A stretch of 64,000 nt of DNA from Candidatus Azobacteroides sp. (GCA_021201815.1 JAJQEC010000090.1:116503-180502); one strand, 5' to 3'. Shown: positions 54,031 through 63,708, numbered from the stretch's first letter. Notes: generated by a model from the letters alone, not told the origin. Made by a program: numbers and translations.

Positions 54031-54080
54031 AGCCGCGAAGCGGCGACAGATAAATAGCCGTGAGGCCTCAGCACACGGCT
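54031..54080 (+). repeat. REP-like repeat R3
   Basis: AGCCGCGAAGCGGCGA, a short AT spacer, then AGCCGTGAGGCCTCAGCACA and CGGCT. Confidence 0.8.
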
Positions 54081-54089
54081 CTCTTTATA

Positions 54090-54905
54090 TCAGAACATAA
54101 ATGTCATTCCTTTATCCTGATTTTTTTTATAATTATCGATTTCTTTTTTAAGGGTTTTCAGAAGCTGGCCTGTCATAAATTCTCTAAAAGGAATATTTGT
54201 TCCTTCGTCTACGGCCTGATTGAGAGATTTTATATAATTATCCCGGTCTTCTTTGTACACCTTACTAAGAATCAAATCTTTGTAAGCTTGTATGTAATTC
54301 ATTAATAACCGGGAAGTTCTACCGTTACCATCTAACCAGGGATGGATAGTGACAAGATTCAAATGGGCATCAAAACTTAAATTATAAATATCTTCTATTC
54401 CATCCACCTCCTTTAAACGGATATTCAATTCTTCACACAGTCGGCTTACACTCTCCGGAACCTTTCTGAAATTCAGATAAGACTGTCCGCTCATACCGGC
54501 AGTAACCCCACATAAACGAAATTCGCCTTTAGAGGAATCAAAGTTCCCATTTATCGTATTCATCATGCTTCCGGTAGATTTCATTACGAAAGCATTTAAT
54601 TCCATTAAAAACTCAGGCGTTACAGGAGTTTTATCTCTTGCTTTCCGTAAGGCAAAAACATAGGCATCTTTCAAGTCTTTAGTCATCAAATGATAGGAAA
54701 AAGACTTTCCCTTTGCTACGATATCTTCATCCAGTAGCAGTTGGGTATCCAGCTCCGTTAATGTGGAACCTTCAATAGCGGTTGAATGGGCAATAATAGA
54801 ATATAGATAAAATTTATCATGATCTACTGTATTGTCTATATTAAACTTTTTATAAAGCGCTATTAGTTCTTCAATGGATTTCCAACTCTCTTTTTTGCCT
54901 TTCAT
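54090..54905 (-). CDS. Fic-domain AMPylase, class II
   Basis: A 271-residue cytoplasmic protein. The Fic motif is HPWLDGNGRTSR starting at His188. An N-terminal inhibitory helix carries STAIEGS with Glu45, the (S/T)xxxE(G/N) pattern of class II Fic proteins, whose Glu blocks ATP binding until it is released. Fic enzymes transfer AMP (or another nucleotide) to Ser, Thr or Tyr of target proteins; bacterial class II members often act on their own or on topoisomerases. The gene stands alone, bracketed by inverted pairs of REP-like repeats, which suggests it arrived or moves as a separate unit. Confidence 0.92.
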   Translation of the reverse strand: MKGKKESWKSIEELIALYKKFNIDNTVDHDKFYLYSIIAHSTAIEGSTLTELDTQLLLDEDIVAKGKSFSYHLMTKDLKDAYVFALRKARDKTPVTPEFLMELNAFVMKSTGSMMNTINGNFDSSKGEFRLCGVTAGMSGQSYLNFRKVPESVSRLCEELNIRLKEVDGIEDIYNLSFDAHLNLVTIHPWLDGNGRTSRLLMNYIQAYKDLILSKVYKEDRDNYIKSLNQAVDEGTNIPFREFMTGQLLKTLKKEIDNYKKNQDKGMTFMF

Positions 54906-54986
54906 ATATGCTTTTCTCTTCTAAAGGATGTATAGGCAAATATAAGAATAATAAAGTTTACTTATATATTCTATCTATTTTTTATT

Positions 54987-55036
54987 AGCCGTGAGCTGAG
55001 GCAGCACGGCTAATGACATGACGCCACTCCGTGGCT
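54987..55036 (-). repeat. REP-like repeat R4
   Basis: AGCCGTGAGCTGAGGCAGCA ... CGCCACTCCGTGGCT; inverted orientation like R2. Confidence 0.8.
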
Positions 55037-55134
55037 TGTTGGTGAGATAACGATACACATAGGAGGATATTTCTACCTTATATTATTATGGTATTATCTC
55101 ATTAGCATATGGACATATTATTCAATGTCAGCAA

Positions 55135-55184
55135 AGCCGCGGAGCGGCGATATATTATTAGCCGTGAGGCCTTAGCACACGGCT
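55135..55184 (+). repeat. REP-like repeat R5
   Basis: AGCCGCGGAGCGGCGA, spacer TATATTATT, then AGCCGTGAGGCCTTAGCACA and CGGCT; nearly identical to R3. Confidence 0.8.
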
Positions 55185-55266
55185 CTCTCTTTATTATCAG
55201 CATTTAACTATCTTCCATCCGGATACTTTTCTTATAAAAAGTGTCCGGATGGGAAAATAGTTTAGG

Positions 55267-57375
55267 TTAATTTTTTATTACCTTCCTTGTATATTCACCG
55301 GCTTTCAACAAATATATGCCGGATGGGAATTCCGATATCCGTATCTCTTTCTCAGTGGTAGTGAGTATTACAAGACCTGATAAATCGGTGATGGTAATCA
55401 TTGTATTTTCGGGAATACCTGTTATAAATATGGTTTCCGTAACCGGATTCGGATAAACAGAGAAAGAAGCAGTGTGGATATCCTGTGTGCCGGTAGCAAT
55501 GTCCGTAGTAAATTCACCTGTCAGCATCTTTATCACTTCCTCACTGCTATTTTTCGCTGTAAGAGAATAATAGTACGTCATATCTTCAGCTAAACCTTCT
55601 ATGGCATACGAATAGATTTTTGAATCTCCGGTTTCAACAGACCTGAAATCGTATTTCTTTTCCTCCCTGATAAGCTGTCCGTCTTCTCCGAAGCGGTAAG
55701 TAAACAATAAAGTAGTAAGCTCTTCATCTTCATATAAAGAGAGAAGATATTCTATTGCATCTTCTACCGGATACCAGGAAATGATAATTTCTGTTTCATC
55801 CGGCTCAATACTAACTCCTGTGACTTCTTCAACCATAAATTCCTGCCATACCGGAGCAGCTTTGTATGCATCGGATGTGCCTTCCGGAACATATAAGGTA
55901 GTACTTTCAAATTTTACATCATAAAATACATTAGATAAAACCGGGATGGGAGCTTCCCAAGCTACTCGTATGGAATTCAGAGAAGAACATCTCATAAAAG
56001 CATAATTCTCGATATTTTTTATACTGAAAGGAATTACTACGGATTTAAGACGCGAGCAATTACTAAAAGCACTCTCTCCCATAGAGATTACCCCGTCAGG
56101 AATATCCACATGTTCAAGCTTACTGCAACCATAGAAACCTTGTGAGGCAATAACTTTGAGACTGTCGGGCAAAACAATATCCGTCAGACCGGAACAATCA
56201 TCAAATGCCCATTCACCAATGCTGGTTATATGATTAGGCAGGTAAAGAGAAGTCATACCCCTACATCCGGCAAAAGCGGAATGAGGAATTTCCCATATTC
56301 CATCAGGAATGACAACTGTTTTAAGCCTACTACATCCACTGAAAGCAGCTTGTCCCAAACTAATCAGACTTTTCGGCAAGTCTGCCGTAACAAGTGCATT
56401 GCAATTTACGAAAGCATCCAGCCCGATGTGTGTTAATCCTTCAGGCAAAGAGACAGACTGCAAGGCCCGGCATCCGGAAAAGGTTTGGTACTCTATTTTC
56501 TTTACATTTTTCGGGATTTCAACAGAAAGAAGCGCACTGCAATTGTAAAACGCCCGCTGACCGATCGAATCAAGATTTTCCGGAAGGACAATCGTTTTCA
56601 TAGAAGAACAATTATAGAAAGTCCTTTCCGGAATGTATTTAACAGCAGCAGGAATAGCAATCTCATGGAATGCACACCCAGAGAATGCCCCTTCCTCAAT
56701 AGTCTCAAGGCTGGCCGGGAGGGTGATCTCCGGTAAATTGGAACAATTGGTGAAAGCAGATGCCCCGATTACTTTCAATCCTTCCGGAAGAATAATCGCC
56801 GTAAGTCCTTTATAAGTTGAAAACGCACTGCCTCCGATGCCTTTTGTTCCTTCTGCCACTGTAATAGTGGTAAAATCAGGCATCGTGCCCTTGTAGGTAT
56901 ATAAAACATTGCCGGCATACACTACACCATCCGGCTGCTCAGTTTCCCAGGCAGTAGAATAAAAAGCCCTGTAACCGATACTTTCCACACTTTCCGGAAT
57001 CGTAATTTCAGTAATTGCCCGGCATCCATAGAACGCATTGGAGCCAATACTTTTTACGGTATTGGGGATAATTATTTTCCTTAAACTATTGAACATGGGC
57101 AGCCCACCTAACATATTATAAAAAGCAGAATTTCCGATCCGGGTTACCCCTTTTTCTATTACCACAGTAGTCAGTGCCGGATTCCACGAGCCTGTCCAGG
57201 GGGAGAAATTAGGAGCAGAAAGAGAAGTTGAATAATCCGGCATCGCTCCGTTCCCGGAAATATACAGGGTATCGGTAGAGATATACCATGTTAAGTCACC
57301 GGCAGTTCCGCTTTTCTGAGCAAAGCCGGAGGTAATCCCTGCTAAAATCACCAAAAGTAAAAATAAATTTCTCAT
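55267..57375 (-). CDS. BspA-like leucine-rich-repeat protein with T9SS sorting domain
   Basis: A 702-residue secreted protein (signal MRNLFLLLVILAGITSGFA). From about residue 85 to 490 it has 17-18 LRR_5/BspA-type repeats of about 23 residues, for example LPEGLKVIGASAFTNCSNLP and IPDGVISMGESAFSNCSRLK. A fibronectin-III-like segment follows (about 515-620), then a T9SS C-terminal sorting domain (about 632-702, FSVYPNPVTETIFITGIPEN ... LKAGEYTRKVIKN). BspA-like proteins in Bacteroidota and other gut or oral microbes mediate binding to host or other cells. It is a fourth T9SS substrate in this window. Transcribed alone on the minus strand. Confidence 0.93.
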   Translation of the reverse strand: MRNLFLLLVILAGITSGFAQKSGTAGDLTWYISTDTLYISGNGAMPDYSTSLSAPNFSPWTGSWNPALTTVVIEKGVTRIGNSAFYNMLGGLPMFNSLRKIIIPNTVKSIGSNAFYGCRAITEITIPESVESIGYRAFYSTAWETEQPDGVVYAGNVLYTYKGTMPDFTTITVAEGTKGIGGSAFSTYKGLTAIILPEGLKVIGASAFTNCSNLPEITLPASLETIEEGAFSGCAFHEIAIPAAVKYIPERTFYNCSSMKTIVLPENLDSIGQRAFYNCSALLSVEIPKNVKKIEYQTFSGCRALQSVSLPEGLTHIGLDAFVNCNALVTADLPKSLISLGQAAFSGCSRLKTVVIPDGIWEIPHSAFAGCRGMTSLYLPNHITSIGEWAFDDCSGLTDIVLPDSLKVIASQGFYGCSKLEHVDIPDGVISMGESAFSNCSRLKSVVIPFSIKNIENYAFMRCSSLNSIRVAWEAPIPVLSNVFYDVKFESTTLYVPEGTSDAYKAAPVWQEFMVEEVTGVSIEPDETEIIISWYPVEDAIEYLLSLYEDEELTTLLFTYRFGEDGQLIREEKKYDFRSVETGDSKIYSYAIEGLAEDMTYYYSLTAKNSSEEVIKMLTGEFTTDIATGTQDIHTASFSVYPNPVTETIFITGIPENTMITITDLSGLVILTTTEKEIRISEFPSGIYLLKAGEYTRKVIKN

Positions 57376-57492
57376 CGTTAGTCTTTGTATTAGCGTATTG
57401 ATTCTTGTTTATTTATAATAATTAATACCTAAATCCATACGAAGGTAACCGGAAAAACCCGATTTTAACATATTTAAATAAATATAATAAAA

Positions 57493-58554
57493 TTACTTTC
57501 GCTCTTTCTTACGTTTTCCTATTGTTTTTATCCGGTTCCTTAATGGGGTTTCTATGTATGTATAGCTTAGACCTGAAAATACGATTAACAGGATCAGATA
57601 AAGATAAAACCTTACTGTCGGGTTTTGTAATCCGGCCCGAGACATCGCCGAAGACATCCATAAATAGACAGGGAATTGAAGGATATAAATCCCATAACTT
57701 ATTTCACCCAGCCAAATCATGGATTTATGGTTAAAAAGCTTTGAAATAATCCCGTTATTCATTGAAAGGAACAGAATAAGGGGAATAAAAATAATAGCCA
57801 GTAATCCGTTTTGCAGGTCAAGACCCGGGTTATATTTCAGGATAAGGAAAAAAAGGATTATTATTCCAATGACAGCCCAATCGGATTTGCATGGTTTATT
57901 TTTAAGAAATAACATAAAAAACAATCCGGCTACATTTCCTATCAGAAACTGGTTAAGATGCAGGAACGGATTATAAAAAATAAAGTCATGACTCGCAGAT
58001 GGAAAACCCCGGTAAAACCCGGAATATAATAATGCATGTACTAAAACTTGTGTAGCCAGCCAGAAACACGCAATGAAGAAAATCAGTTTTTTATAATTTA
58101 CCTTTCTATAAAGGAAGTTAAAGAAAAAAGGAAAGAGCAGATAAAAGAAAGCTTCAACCGATAAGGACCATCCAGGGCCGTTTATCAGTAATACCCTTCC
58201 CGGAAACCAGCTTTGAAGAAGAAAAGCATTTAATCCGAAATCAACCGGACTGAACGCATAAGAAAAAACCATCCCATGCATCATATATGTTACCAGTGCG
58301 AGAAAATAAACCGGGTAAATCCGGGCAAGACGATTCCGGTAGTAATTTCCCGGTTGTACCTTTTCCTTCTCCCCGTATGCAATCATCATTACAAAACCGG
58401 AAAGGATAAAAAAATAACTGACGCCTATATCCGCATGTGAAAATAAAAAGGAAATTGCCTTTGTGTTAAAAGGAAAAACAGCCTGACCAAAATGAAAGAT
58501 TACAATGGAAACTGCTGCTAAAAAGCGTGTAAAAGTTATTTGTTCGATTCTCAT
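57493..58554 (-). CDS. acyltransferase family 3 (OafA-type) membrane protein
   Basis: I chose the start at 58554 (MRIEQITFTRFLAAVSIVIF), which begins directly with the conserved first helix; the open frame extends 41 codons further upstream without family features. The 353-residue product has about ten membrane helices, the motif RFLAAVSIVIFHF with the conserved His, the SYFFILSGFVM block, RNRLARIYPVYF, and a typical end (SYTYIETPLRN). Family 3 enzymes O-acetylate sugars in LPS O-antigen, capsule or peptidoglycan. It follows the lipoprotein gene on the same strand after a gap of about 140 bases. Confidence 0.92.
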   Translation of the reverse strand: MRIEQITFTRFLAAVSIVIFHFGQAVFPFNTKAISFLFSHADIGVSYFFILSGFVMMIAYGEKEKVQPGNYYRNRLARIYPVYFLALVTYMMHGMVFSYAFSPVDFGLNAFLLQSWFPGRVLLINGPGWSLSVEAFFYLLFPFFFNFLYRKVNYKKLIFFIACFWLATQVLVHALLYSGFYRGFPSASHDFIFYNPFLHLNQFLIGNVAGLFFMLFLKNKPCKSDWAVIGIIILFFLILKYNPGLDLQNGLLAIIFIPLILFLSMNNGIISKLFNHKSMIWLGEISYGIYILQFPVYLWMSSAMSRAGLQNPTVRFYLYLILLIVFSGLSYTYIETPLRNRIKTIGKRKKERK

Positions 58555-58690
58555 TTTATTTTCGTTAATTCCCTGCCTTAAAGATCCATCGCTTTTGATA
58601 AAGTAAAGTGATGGTGTTCCTTCAAATGAATATTCTGCTCTTATCGACTTTCCTGGTGCACGGAAAAGGATGTGCATACCTATGAGCCAT

Positions 58691-59476
58691 TTATTCTTCT
58701 GCTTCTACTCCGATAGAATATATAATAATCCCTGCCAAAGCAATTGTTCCCATTATAAAAGAACCTGTTTTTGAACCCTTTGAAAGATAAAACACATCTC
58801 CCCTGGCCCGATAATTATTGTTTATAGCATCAGGTGAAATCTTTTTTGTTTTGACCAGCTCCGAGAGAAAAAAGGTATTGGTAACAGATAGGGAGTCATT
58901 CTTTTCTCCATTTTCCTGAAGCGTGTAAAATTCCATACGGGTACCAAAATAAAACGGACTGTCTTCTAATAGAAAAGATTTGGAGAGTACAGGTTTACTT
59001 ACATGATTTTTATCATATATTTCGTGTGAATGATACTCTTTATCCGCATATTTTTCAAAGGCAAACTCCTTTTCAATAAACATCCTGCAATTCATATGTG
59101 ATTCAGGAGGAATCAAAAATACATCTTCCGGTAACTCCTCATCCAGCCAGCCCCCTTCCGGAGAAAGATCTTCAATTTCCCATTCACTGGCAAAGAAATC
59201 AACCGATTTTTTCTCGGTTACGATCAAAGACTTTTTTTTATCAAGCATCACAGGAGTATCCAGGTTATTAATAATGGCAATGTTAGCATACAGATGATCT
59301 CCATGGAAGCTGTAAATAATATCCACCATGTCATTCTCAACTATAAACTGGCCGGATTGTTCCTGAAAAAGAGTCGGGTTGGGAGAAGATATTTTTCCAT
59401 AGTACCAGGTTGTACTGCAACCGGAAAAGGAGAATATAAAAATACAAAGGGATAAATATAAAAAGAGTTTCATCAT
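58691..59476 (-). CDS. lipoprotein of unknown function
   Basis: A 261-residue lipoprotein: signal segment with lipobox FSGC (Cys20), a beta-rich middle (about 35-200; DIIYSFHGDHLYANIAIINN, ESHMNCRMFIEKEFAFEKYA), and a C-terminal hydrophobic stretch (FIMGTIALAGIIIYSIGVEA). No family recognised. The C-terminal segment could be a membrane anchor or a hydrophobic core strand. It shares strand with the acyltransferase downstream and may form a small operon with it. Confidence 0.75.
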   Translation of the reverse strand: MMKLFLYLSLCIFIFSFSGCSTTWYYGKISSPNPTLFQEQSGQFIVENDMVDIIYSFHGDHLYANIAIINNLDTPVMLDKKKSLIVTEKKSVDFFASEWEIEDLSPEGGWLDEELPEDVFLIPPESHMNCRMFIEKEFAFEKYADKEYHSHEIYDKNHVSKPVLSKSFLLEDSPFYFGTRMEFYTLQENGEKNDSLSVTNTFFLSELVKTKKISPDAINNNYRARGDVFYLSKGSKTGSFIMGTIALAGIIIYSIGVEAEE

Positions 59477-59749
59477 TGTCTTCCGGAAATCATATATTTC
59501 TTTTTTGCAAGCAAATGTATATAATTAATACAAAAAAGAATAATTATCGAACGTTTTTCTATTCCGGGACATATTCTTTGCATCTTTCCTGTGACACCGG
59601 ATTAGTAATGTATTCTAAAGAAATAACCCGGATTACTTTTCCTCTTTTTGTTATGTGATGCCTTTTATCCAAGCGTGATATAAACATATCTTGTGCCTAT
59701 TTCTCCCCTCCTATTCCTTATTTTTTCAAGAAAGCATAAAGGTGCCGGA

Positions 59750-60616
59750 TTAAAAACTGCGTAACCATCCGGTGAGATCGGCTAACATTTCTTTCTTATG
59801 TACAAACCCGTCTCCTATTCCCCAGCCATGCCCTCCTGAGGGATAAATATATAAAGAAGCCGGGATATTCATTTTTTTCAGGGAAGAATAATAAAGGATT
59901 CCGTTCATAGGAGAAACGACCCGATCATCATCGGAAAAGGCTATAAAAGCACGGGGAGTTGTGGAATCTATCTGTTTTTCGTTGGAATAAAGGATTTCCA
60001 TCTCCCGGGAAGCCTCTTTTCCTAATAAGTTATCGTGTGTTCCCTGGTCCGTATACGATTTATCCATAGTGATGACCGGATAAAACAGGATCTGAAAATC
60101 CGGGCGTAACTCCGGTGCAGCATGCGTGGCAATCGTGGAAGCAAGATGTCCTCCTGCCGAAGATCCCATTATTCCGACATTGTGCGGATTGATGTTCCAT
60201 TCGGAAGCTTGTTGCCGGACTATGCGCATTGCCTGTTCGGCATCCGATATGGGTACGTCTTTGTTTATGCCTTTTGGCATCCGGTAAGATAATACAATGA
60301 GCGCAATTCCTTGTTCGTTGAAGTAAGAAGCCCAGTCAGTTCCTTCGTAATCATAGGCAAGACCGTGATATCCTCCGCCCGGACAGGCCACAACAGCCCT
60401 TCCGATGGCATTTTCTTTTTCAGGAAGAAAAACACGGATGAAAGGCTTGAAATTATGTGAAGCAATGTCATAGGGCAACTGATCCGCACCGTTTGTATTC
60501 GGTAAACCATTCTCCCATAAGTCCACATCGAAAAAAGGAGGTGCTGACTGAGAAAAACCTTTCATTCCTATGAGAAAAAAAAGTAACACAGTAATAAAAT
60601 AACCATTCCTCTTCAT
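59750..60616 (-). CDS. alpha/beta hydrolase, BD-FAE/acetylxylan esterase type
   Basis: A 288-residue secreted enzyme (signal MKRNGYFITVLLFFLIGMKGFS). The oxyanion-hole region is CPGGGYHGLAYDYEG, the nucleophile motif is GIMGSSAGGHLAST, the acid is near FSDDDRVVSP, and the catalytic His is in PSGGHGWGIG. This set is shared by bifunctional feruloyl/acetylxylan esterases of Bacteroidota, which remove acetyl or feruloyl groups from xylan. Other short-chain esterases cannot be excluded. It lies on the same strand as the six-hairpin glycosidase gene upstream, about 340 bases away. Confidence 0.85.
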   Translation of the reverse strand: MKRNGYFITVLLFFLIGMKGFSQSAPPFFDVDLWENGLPNTNGADQLPYDIASHNFKPFIRVFLPEKENAIGRAVVACPGGGYHGLAYDYEGTDWASYFNEQGIALIVLSYRMPKGINKDVPISDAEQAMRIVRQQASEWNINPHNVGIMGSSAGGHLASTIATHAAPELRPDFQILFYPVITMDKSYTDQGTHDNLLGKEASREMEILYSNEKQIDSTTPRAFIAFSDDDRVVSPMNGILYYSSLKKMNIPASLYIYPSGGHGWGIGDGFVHKKEMLADLTGWLRSF

Positions 60617-60958
60617 TGTATGTATCTATATTATCTGATGATCTGTTCTGACAGGTTTTCTTTCCAAAATCCAAAGAAAGATTTTCTGTTTTGCGCCCTG
60701 ATAAAGGTACTTTTCTTATTAATTGATAGCTATGGGAAAGCAATTCCCTTCATACAAAAATACATATAAATTCGAAAGGAAAAAAGACGTTGCCTTCCGG
60801 ATGAATAAGTTTTCCGGAATTGAAAAGCGGAAAGGAAATGTTAGAAAACCGTAAAGGCGCATAAGAACGCAATGTAAGATGGGAAATTAATTCCGTTTAC
60901 GTTGCGTTTTTGCGCCTTTGTTGTATCTTTAAATAACGGATAAAGAATTATCCCTTAC
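60617..60958. other. intergenic region with a long hairpin
   Basis: About 340 bases. A long imperfect inverted repeat (60853-60919) pairs AAAGGCGCATAAGAACGCAA with TTGCGTTTTTGCGCCTTT. It lies past the end of the glycosidase gene on the minus strand and could terminate it. Confidence 0.5.
60853..60919. terminator. long imperfect hairpin after the glycosidase gene
   Basis: Arms of about 23-25 bases with a 19-nt loop and small bulges. It lies 40 bases past the stop of the minus-strand glycosidase gene. It has no strong T-run on that strand. Confidence 0.45.
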
Positions 60959-62374
60959 TCAGAATATATATTCCACGATTACTTCTGTCGGAGAAGAGAC
61001 AGGATTTATTCTTACCTGATTTACTTCTTTTCCATTGAGAAGTGTTTTTACAGGCGTTGTTCCTTTTCCGGTACATTTGATAGTAACCTTTGTATTCCGG
61101 TAAGGCAACGAGGATAATTCCTGAAATCCGATGGATTGCAAAAGTCCGAAATCCGGATTCAATTCCATATATTCCGGGGTAAATTCCATCCCGAGCAATC
61201 CTTTAAAAATCATCCGCATATAACCGGTAGCCGACCATGTCTGGTCATAAATGGAGCTCCATGTACGTCCTACCTGCCATCCGCCGTCCTGTTCTCCGGT
61301 TTGTTCATTATAGATTTCATAAAAACAGTTATTTCCTTTTACAATAGCGAGGTCAGCCAGACTGAGAATTTCTTTTAAGACCTGTTCTTTTACCCCTGTT
61401 TTGTGACAGGCATCTACCCAGAATCCGTTTACAAAAGGCCAGATCATGACATTATGCCGTCCCGGTTTTTCTTTTGAGAAACGTTTGAAGCATGGGTAAA
61501 TAGAAGGTACTCCGTATTCACTGGTATAGGTATCGGCAATAATGCCTTTTGCTTCTTCCCGGGAAACAATATCAAAAAGAATAGCAAAGGAAATACCGAG
61601 GGCTTCCTGATGAGTATGCACATCTCCATGCTGGTCAATAAGATAATTCAGGCGATTCTTTTTCTCATCATACAAATGAGTACGAATATTATTTTTCAGT
61701 GTTTCAGCTTTTGCCTGATAGTGTTGTACTTCAGATTCCTTGTTCAGGATTTCAGCCATTTTGCCCAGGCAAACATACGCCTCATAGTAGACACAATTGG
61801 TACTTAGGCATTTTATTGTTTTATGAGCGGGATAGGCTACAATGGGTGATTCGGTTCCGACACCGTCGTAAATGGGTTCTTCATACCCGGCAATTCCGTC
61901 ATTAAATACGGAAGGTCCCATAAATAACCCGTACTGTGCGTCAAAAGTAGAGTTTTCCTGCTGGGTCATGGTATTTGCGGAAGCAATGTATGCCTGTCTG
62001 AGGAATTCTTTATCGTTGTTTACAAGATAATGATTGTATGCTCCGACTACCCAGATAATTTTATCCCAGTATTCATGTCCGATTAACTGCCGGTTATTTT
62101 CTGTTACGCTCCATAACGAATACCGGGTTACCTGTGGCCATACTAGACTGGTTGCATGCCAGGCGTTGATGGAAATATCTCTCGTCCACTCTCCCCCATA
62201 AAAACCTCCGGCTTTTATCAGGCTGTCCTGTATGTTTTTATTTACGGTTTCAATGGCCAGCGTAAAAGCCTTATCCACGTTGGGTTGACCGGTTTTTAAC
62301 TGTTGAGAATAAGAAGTAGTAATCCATAGAATGGAAATAAATAAAAAGAATAACTTTTTCATAAGAAGCAACAT
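60959..62374 (-). CDS. six-hairpin glycosidase, MGH1/GH63-like
   Basis: A 471-residue secreted protein; the signal peptide fits best from Met at 62362 (MKKLFFLFISILWITTSYS). The body follows the (alpha/alpha)6 barrel pattern of mannosylglycerate hydrolase- and GH63-like glucosidases: GGEWTRDISINAWHA, an early block with Trp-Thr-Arg-Asp; DGVGTESPIVAYPA; and a late block YNEQTGEQDGGWQVGRTWSS. In GH63-like enzymes an Asp in the early block and a Glu in the late one act as catalytic acids; by position I would guess Asp in WTRD and Glu in NEQTGEQDGG. The substrate is unknown, perhaps a glucosyl or mannosyl glycan. Confidence 0.8.
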   Translation of the reverse strand: MLLLMKKLFFLFISILWITTSYSQQLKTGQPNVDKAFTLAIETVNKNIQDSLIKAGGFYGGEWTRDISINAWHATSLVWPQVTRYSLWSVTENNRQLIGHEYWDKIIWVVGAYNHYLVNNDKEFLRQAYIASANTMTQQENSTFDAQYGLFMGPSVFNDGIAGYEEPIYDGVGTESPIVAYPAHKTIKCLSTNCVYYEAYVCLGKMAEILNKESEVQHYQAKAETLKNNIRTHLYDEKKNRLNYLIDQHGDVHTHQEALGISFAILFDIVSREEAKGIIADTYTSEYGVPSIYPCFKRFSKEKPGRHNVMIWPFVNGFWVDACHKTGVKEQVLKEILSLADLAIVKGNNCFYEIYNEQTGEQDGGWQVGRTWSSIYDQTWSATGYMRMIFKGLLGMEFTPEYMELNPDFGLLQSIGFQELSSLPYRNTKVTIKCTGKGTTPVKTLLNGKEVNQVRINPVSSPTEVIVEYIF

Positions 62375-62433
62375 GAATTTAATAATTATATAAAATCAAA
62401 TTTAATTTATATTATCCGCTTAATTTCAGAAAA

Positions 62434-63708
62434 TCAGCTTTCCGTCTTCAGGTTTTTGGAAGCCGGTTTATGAGTGATATATTTCCGGTATCTGATAATC
62501 CCTGCGGCGGAACGTATCCAAAGACATAGCATGAGAGGTATAAAAGCCTCATTATAATGTTGGATAAGAAAGGATTTACCTGCCATCAGGAAGCTGAGCA
62601 AAAGAATATTGCCGATATGGTAATAATAAGCCGGTTTTATCAAACGTCCGGAGGAAAAAAAGACCACTCCCACGAGATGAAAAGGATGGAACCAGCCCAT
62701 CCACCAGTTGGGAATAGTATACCAGAGGGAATATATGGTAATCATACTCCATAGGAATATACCAATGAGTCCTGCAATTCCGAATAAAATGTAATCGATC
62801 CATCGGAAGTAGATTTTCTTTCTGAATTCTATAAAAGTCAGTATAATGATAAGCAATAAAAGGGAGATACTACACACAAAGGGAGTAGTAGCCGGATTCG
62901 TATAAACAGGTTTTCTCTCTTCTTCCAACAGGATATTTACTTCACTTACCAGGGGATATTCCTGTCCGATGGTATCTGTTATGAGGGAGGTTAAAAGAAA
63001 ATGTTCCAGTCTTTCCGGAAGGAATAGTTCTTCTTCCGGAGTTATTTTTTTTTCTACGATCGTTCCGAAGTACATATCAGCAAAAAACTGTTTCCAGGGA
63101 TGACCGATAAGGAAAGGAGTGCAAAGGTCCCTGTAAGAGAATTTGTTTTCCCGCTGTATTTCATCGGGAGAAAGGATGGTGCGGGCAACCATGCTTTTCT
63201 TTAAAAGTAAAGCCGGAAGGGTGACACAGTTTTTTCTAAAAATATCGTATTCATATTGTCTGTTCTGAGGCAACGCATTGAGCAACAATGCCTGCCAGAG
63301 ACTTTCTTTTTCTTCCTGGGAAAGGTTAAGGGTATATTCTTTCAGGGAGGAACCTTTGGCAATGCTTGCCTGTTTAAAATCTTCGGTTTCAACCACAAAT
63401 AACTCGCACATCTGTTTTCCTTTTAACAAACCGGCTATATCCCGGAAAGTGGAAGTGTGATGAAAGACACCATAATTAAAGACATGGTCTACCTGAAGTT
63501 GGGGATCCCATACCCGTACAGCCGCATGGCCAAAGATGGTAAATAGCTCTACATCTACAGGGGAATCGATTAATATACTGATGCGGGAAGTGTCACTCAG
63601 GCTTTTTACCTGTGCGGACAAGGATATAGATATGACTAAAAAGAACAGCATAAGCAATCCTGTCATCCTGACTTCTCGTCTTTTCCTTTTGTGTTTCTTT
63701 CTTCCCAT
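62434..63708 (-). CDS. lnb: lipoprotein N-acyltransferase Lnb (DUF4105 family)
   Basis: I start at Met at 63708 (MGRKKHKRKR...). The 424-residue protein has a signal/anchor segment (TGLLMLFFLVISISLSA), a periplasmic domain (about 30-250) of the DUF4105 type with His in LFTIFGHAAVRVWD and Cys in YDIFRKNCVTLP, which are the likely catalytic pair, and five C-terminal membrane helices (about 270-410). Proteins of this family in Bacteroidota were shown to carry out the last step of lipoprotein maturation, adding the N-terminal acyl chain in place of Lnt. That matches the many lipoproteins encoded here. It is transcribed on the minus strand, just upstream of the glycosidase gene. Confidence 0.85.
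   Translation of the reverse strand: MGRKKHKRKRREVRMTGLLMLFFLVISISLSAQVKSLSDTSRISILIDSPVDVELFTIFGHAAVRVWDPQLQVDHVFNYGVFHHTSTFRDIAGLLKGKQMCELFVVETEDFKQASIAKGSSLKEYTLNLSQEEKESLWQALLLNALPQNRQYEYDIFRKNCVTLPALLLKKSMVARTILSPDEIQRENKFSYRDLCTPFLIGHPWKQFFADMYFGTIVEKKITPEEELFLPERLEHFLLTSLITDTIGQEYPLVSEVNILLEEERKPVYTNPATTPFVCSISLLLLIIILTFIEFRKKIYFRWIDYILFGIAGLIGIFLWSMITIYSLWYTIPNWWMGWFHPFHLVGVVFFSSGRLIKPAYYYHIGNILLLSFLMAGKSFLIQHYNEAFIPLMLCLWIRSAAGIIRYRKYITHKPASKNLKTES

Larger units (their letters stand above)
53671..54089. other. intergenic region with an inverted pair of REP-like repeats
   Basis: AT-rich leader of the micropeptide genes, then REP-like units R2 (53831-53879, minus orientation) and R3 (54031-54080, plus orientation) about 150 bases apart. 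R3 ends just before the end of the Fic gene. Confidence 0.5.
54906..55266. other. intergenic region with the second inverted REP-like pair
   Basis: No gene. R4 (54987-55036, minus orientation) and R5 (55135-55184, plus) lie about 100 bases apart. A hairpin at about 55213-55250 (CATCCGGA/TCCGGATG arms) can terminate the minus-strand or plus-strand transcripts. Confidence 0.5.

Noticed and set aside
59476..59658. 60-codon ORF divergent from the lipoprotein gene
   Set aside because: No coding features and it starts inside the leader of the lipoprotein gene.
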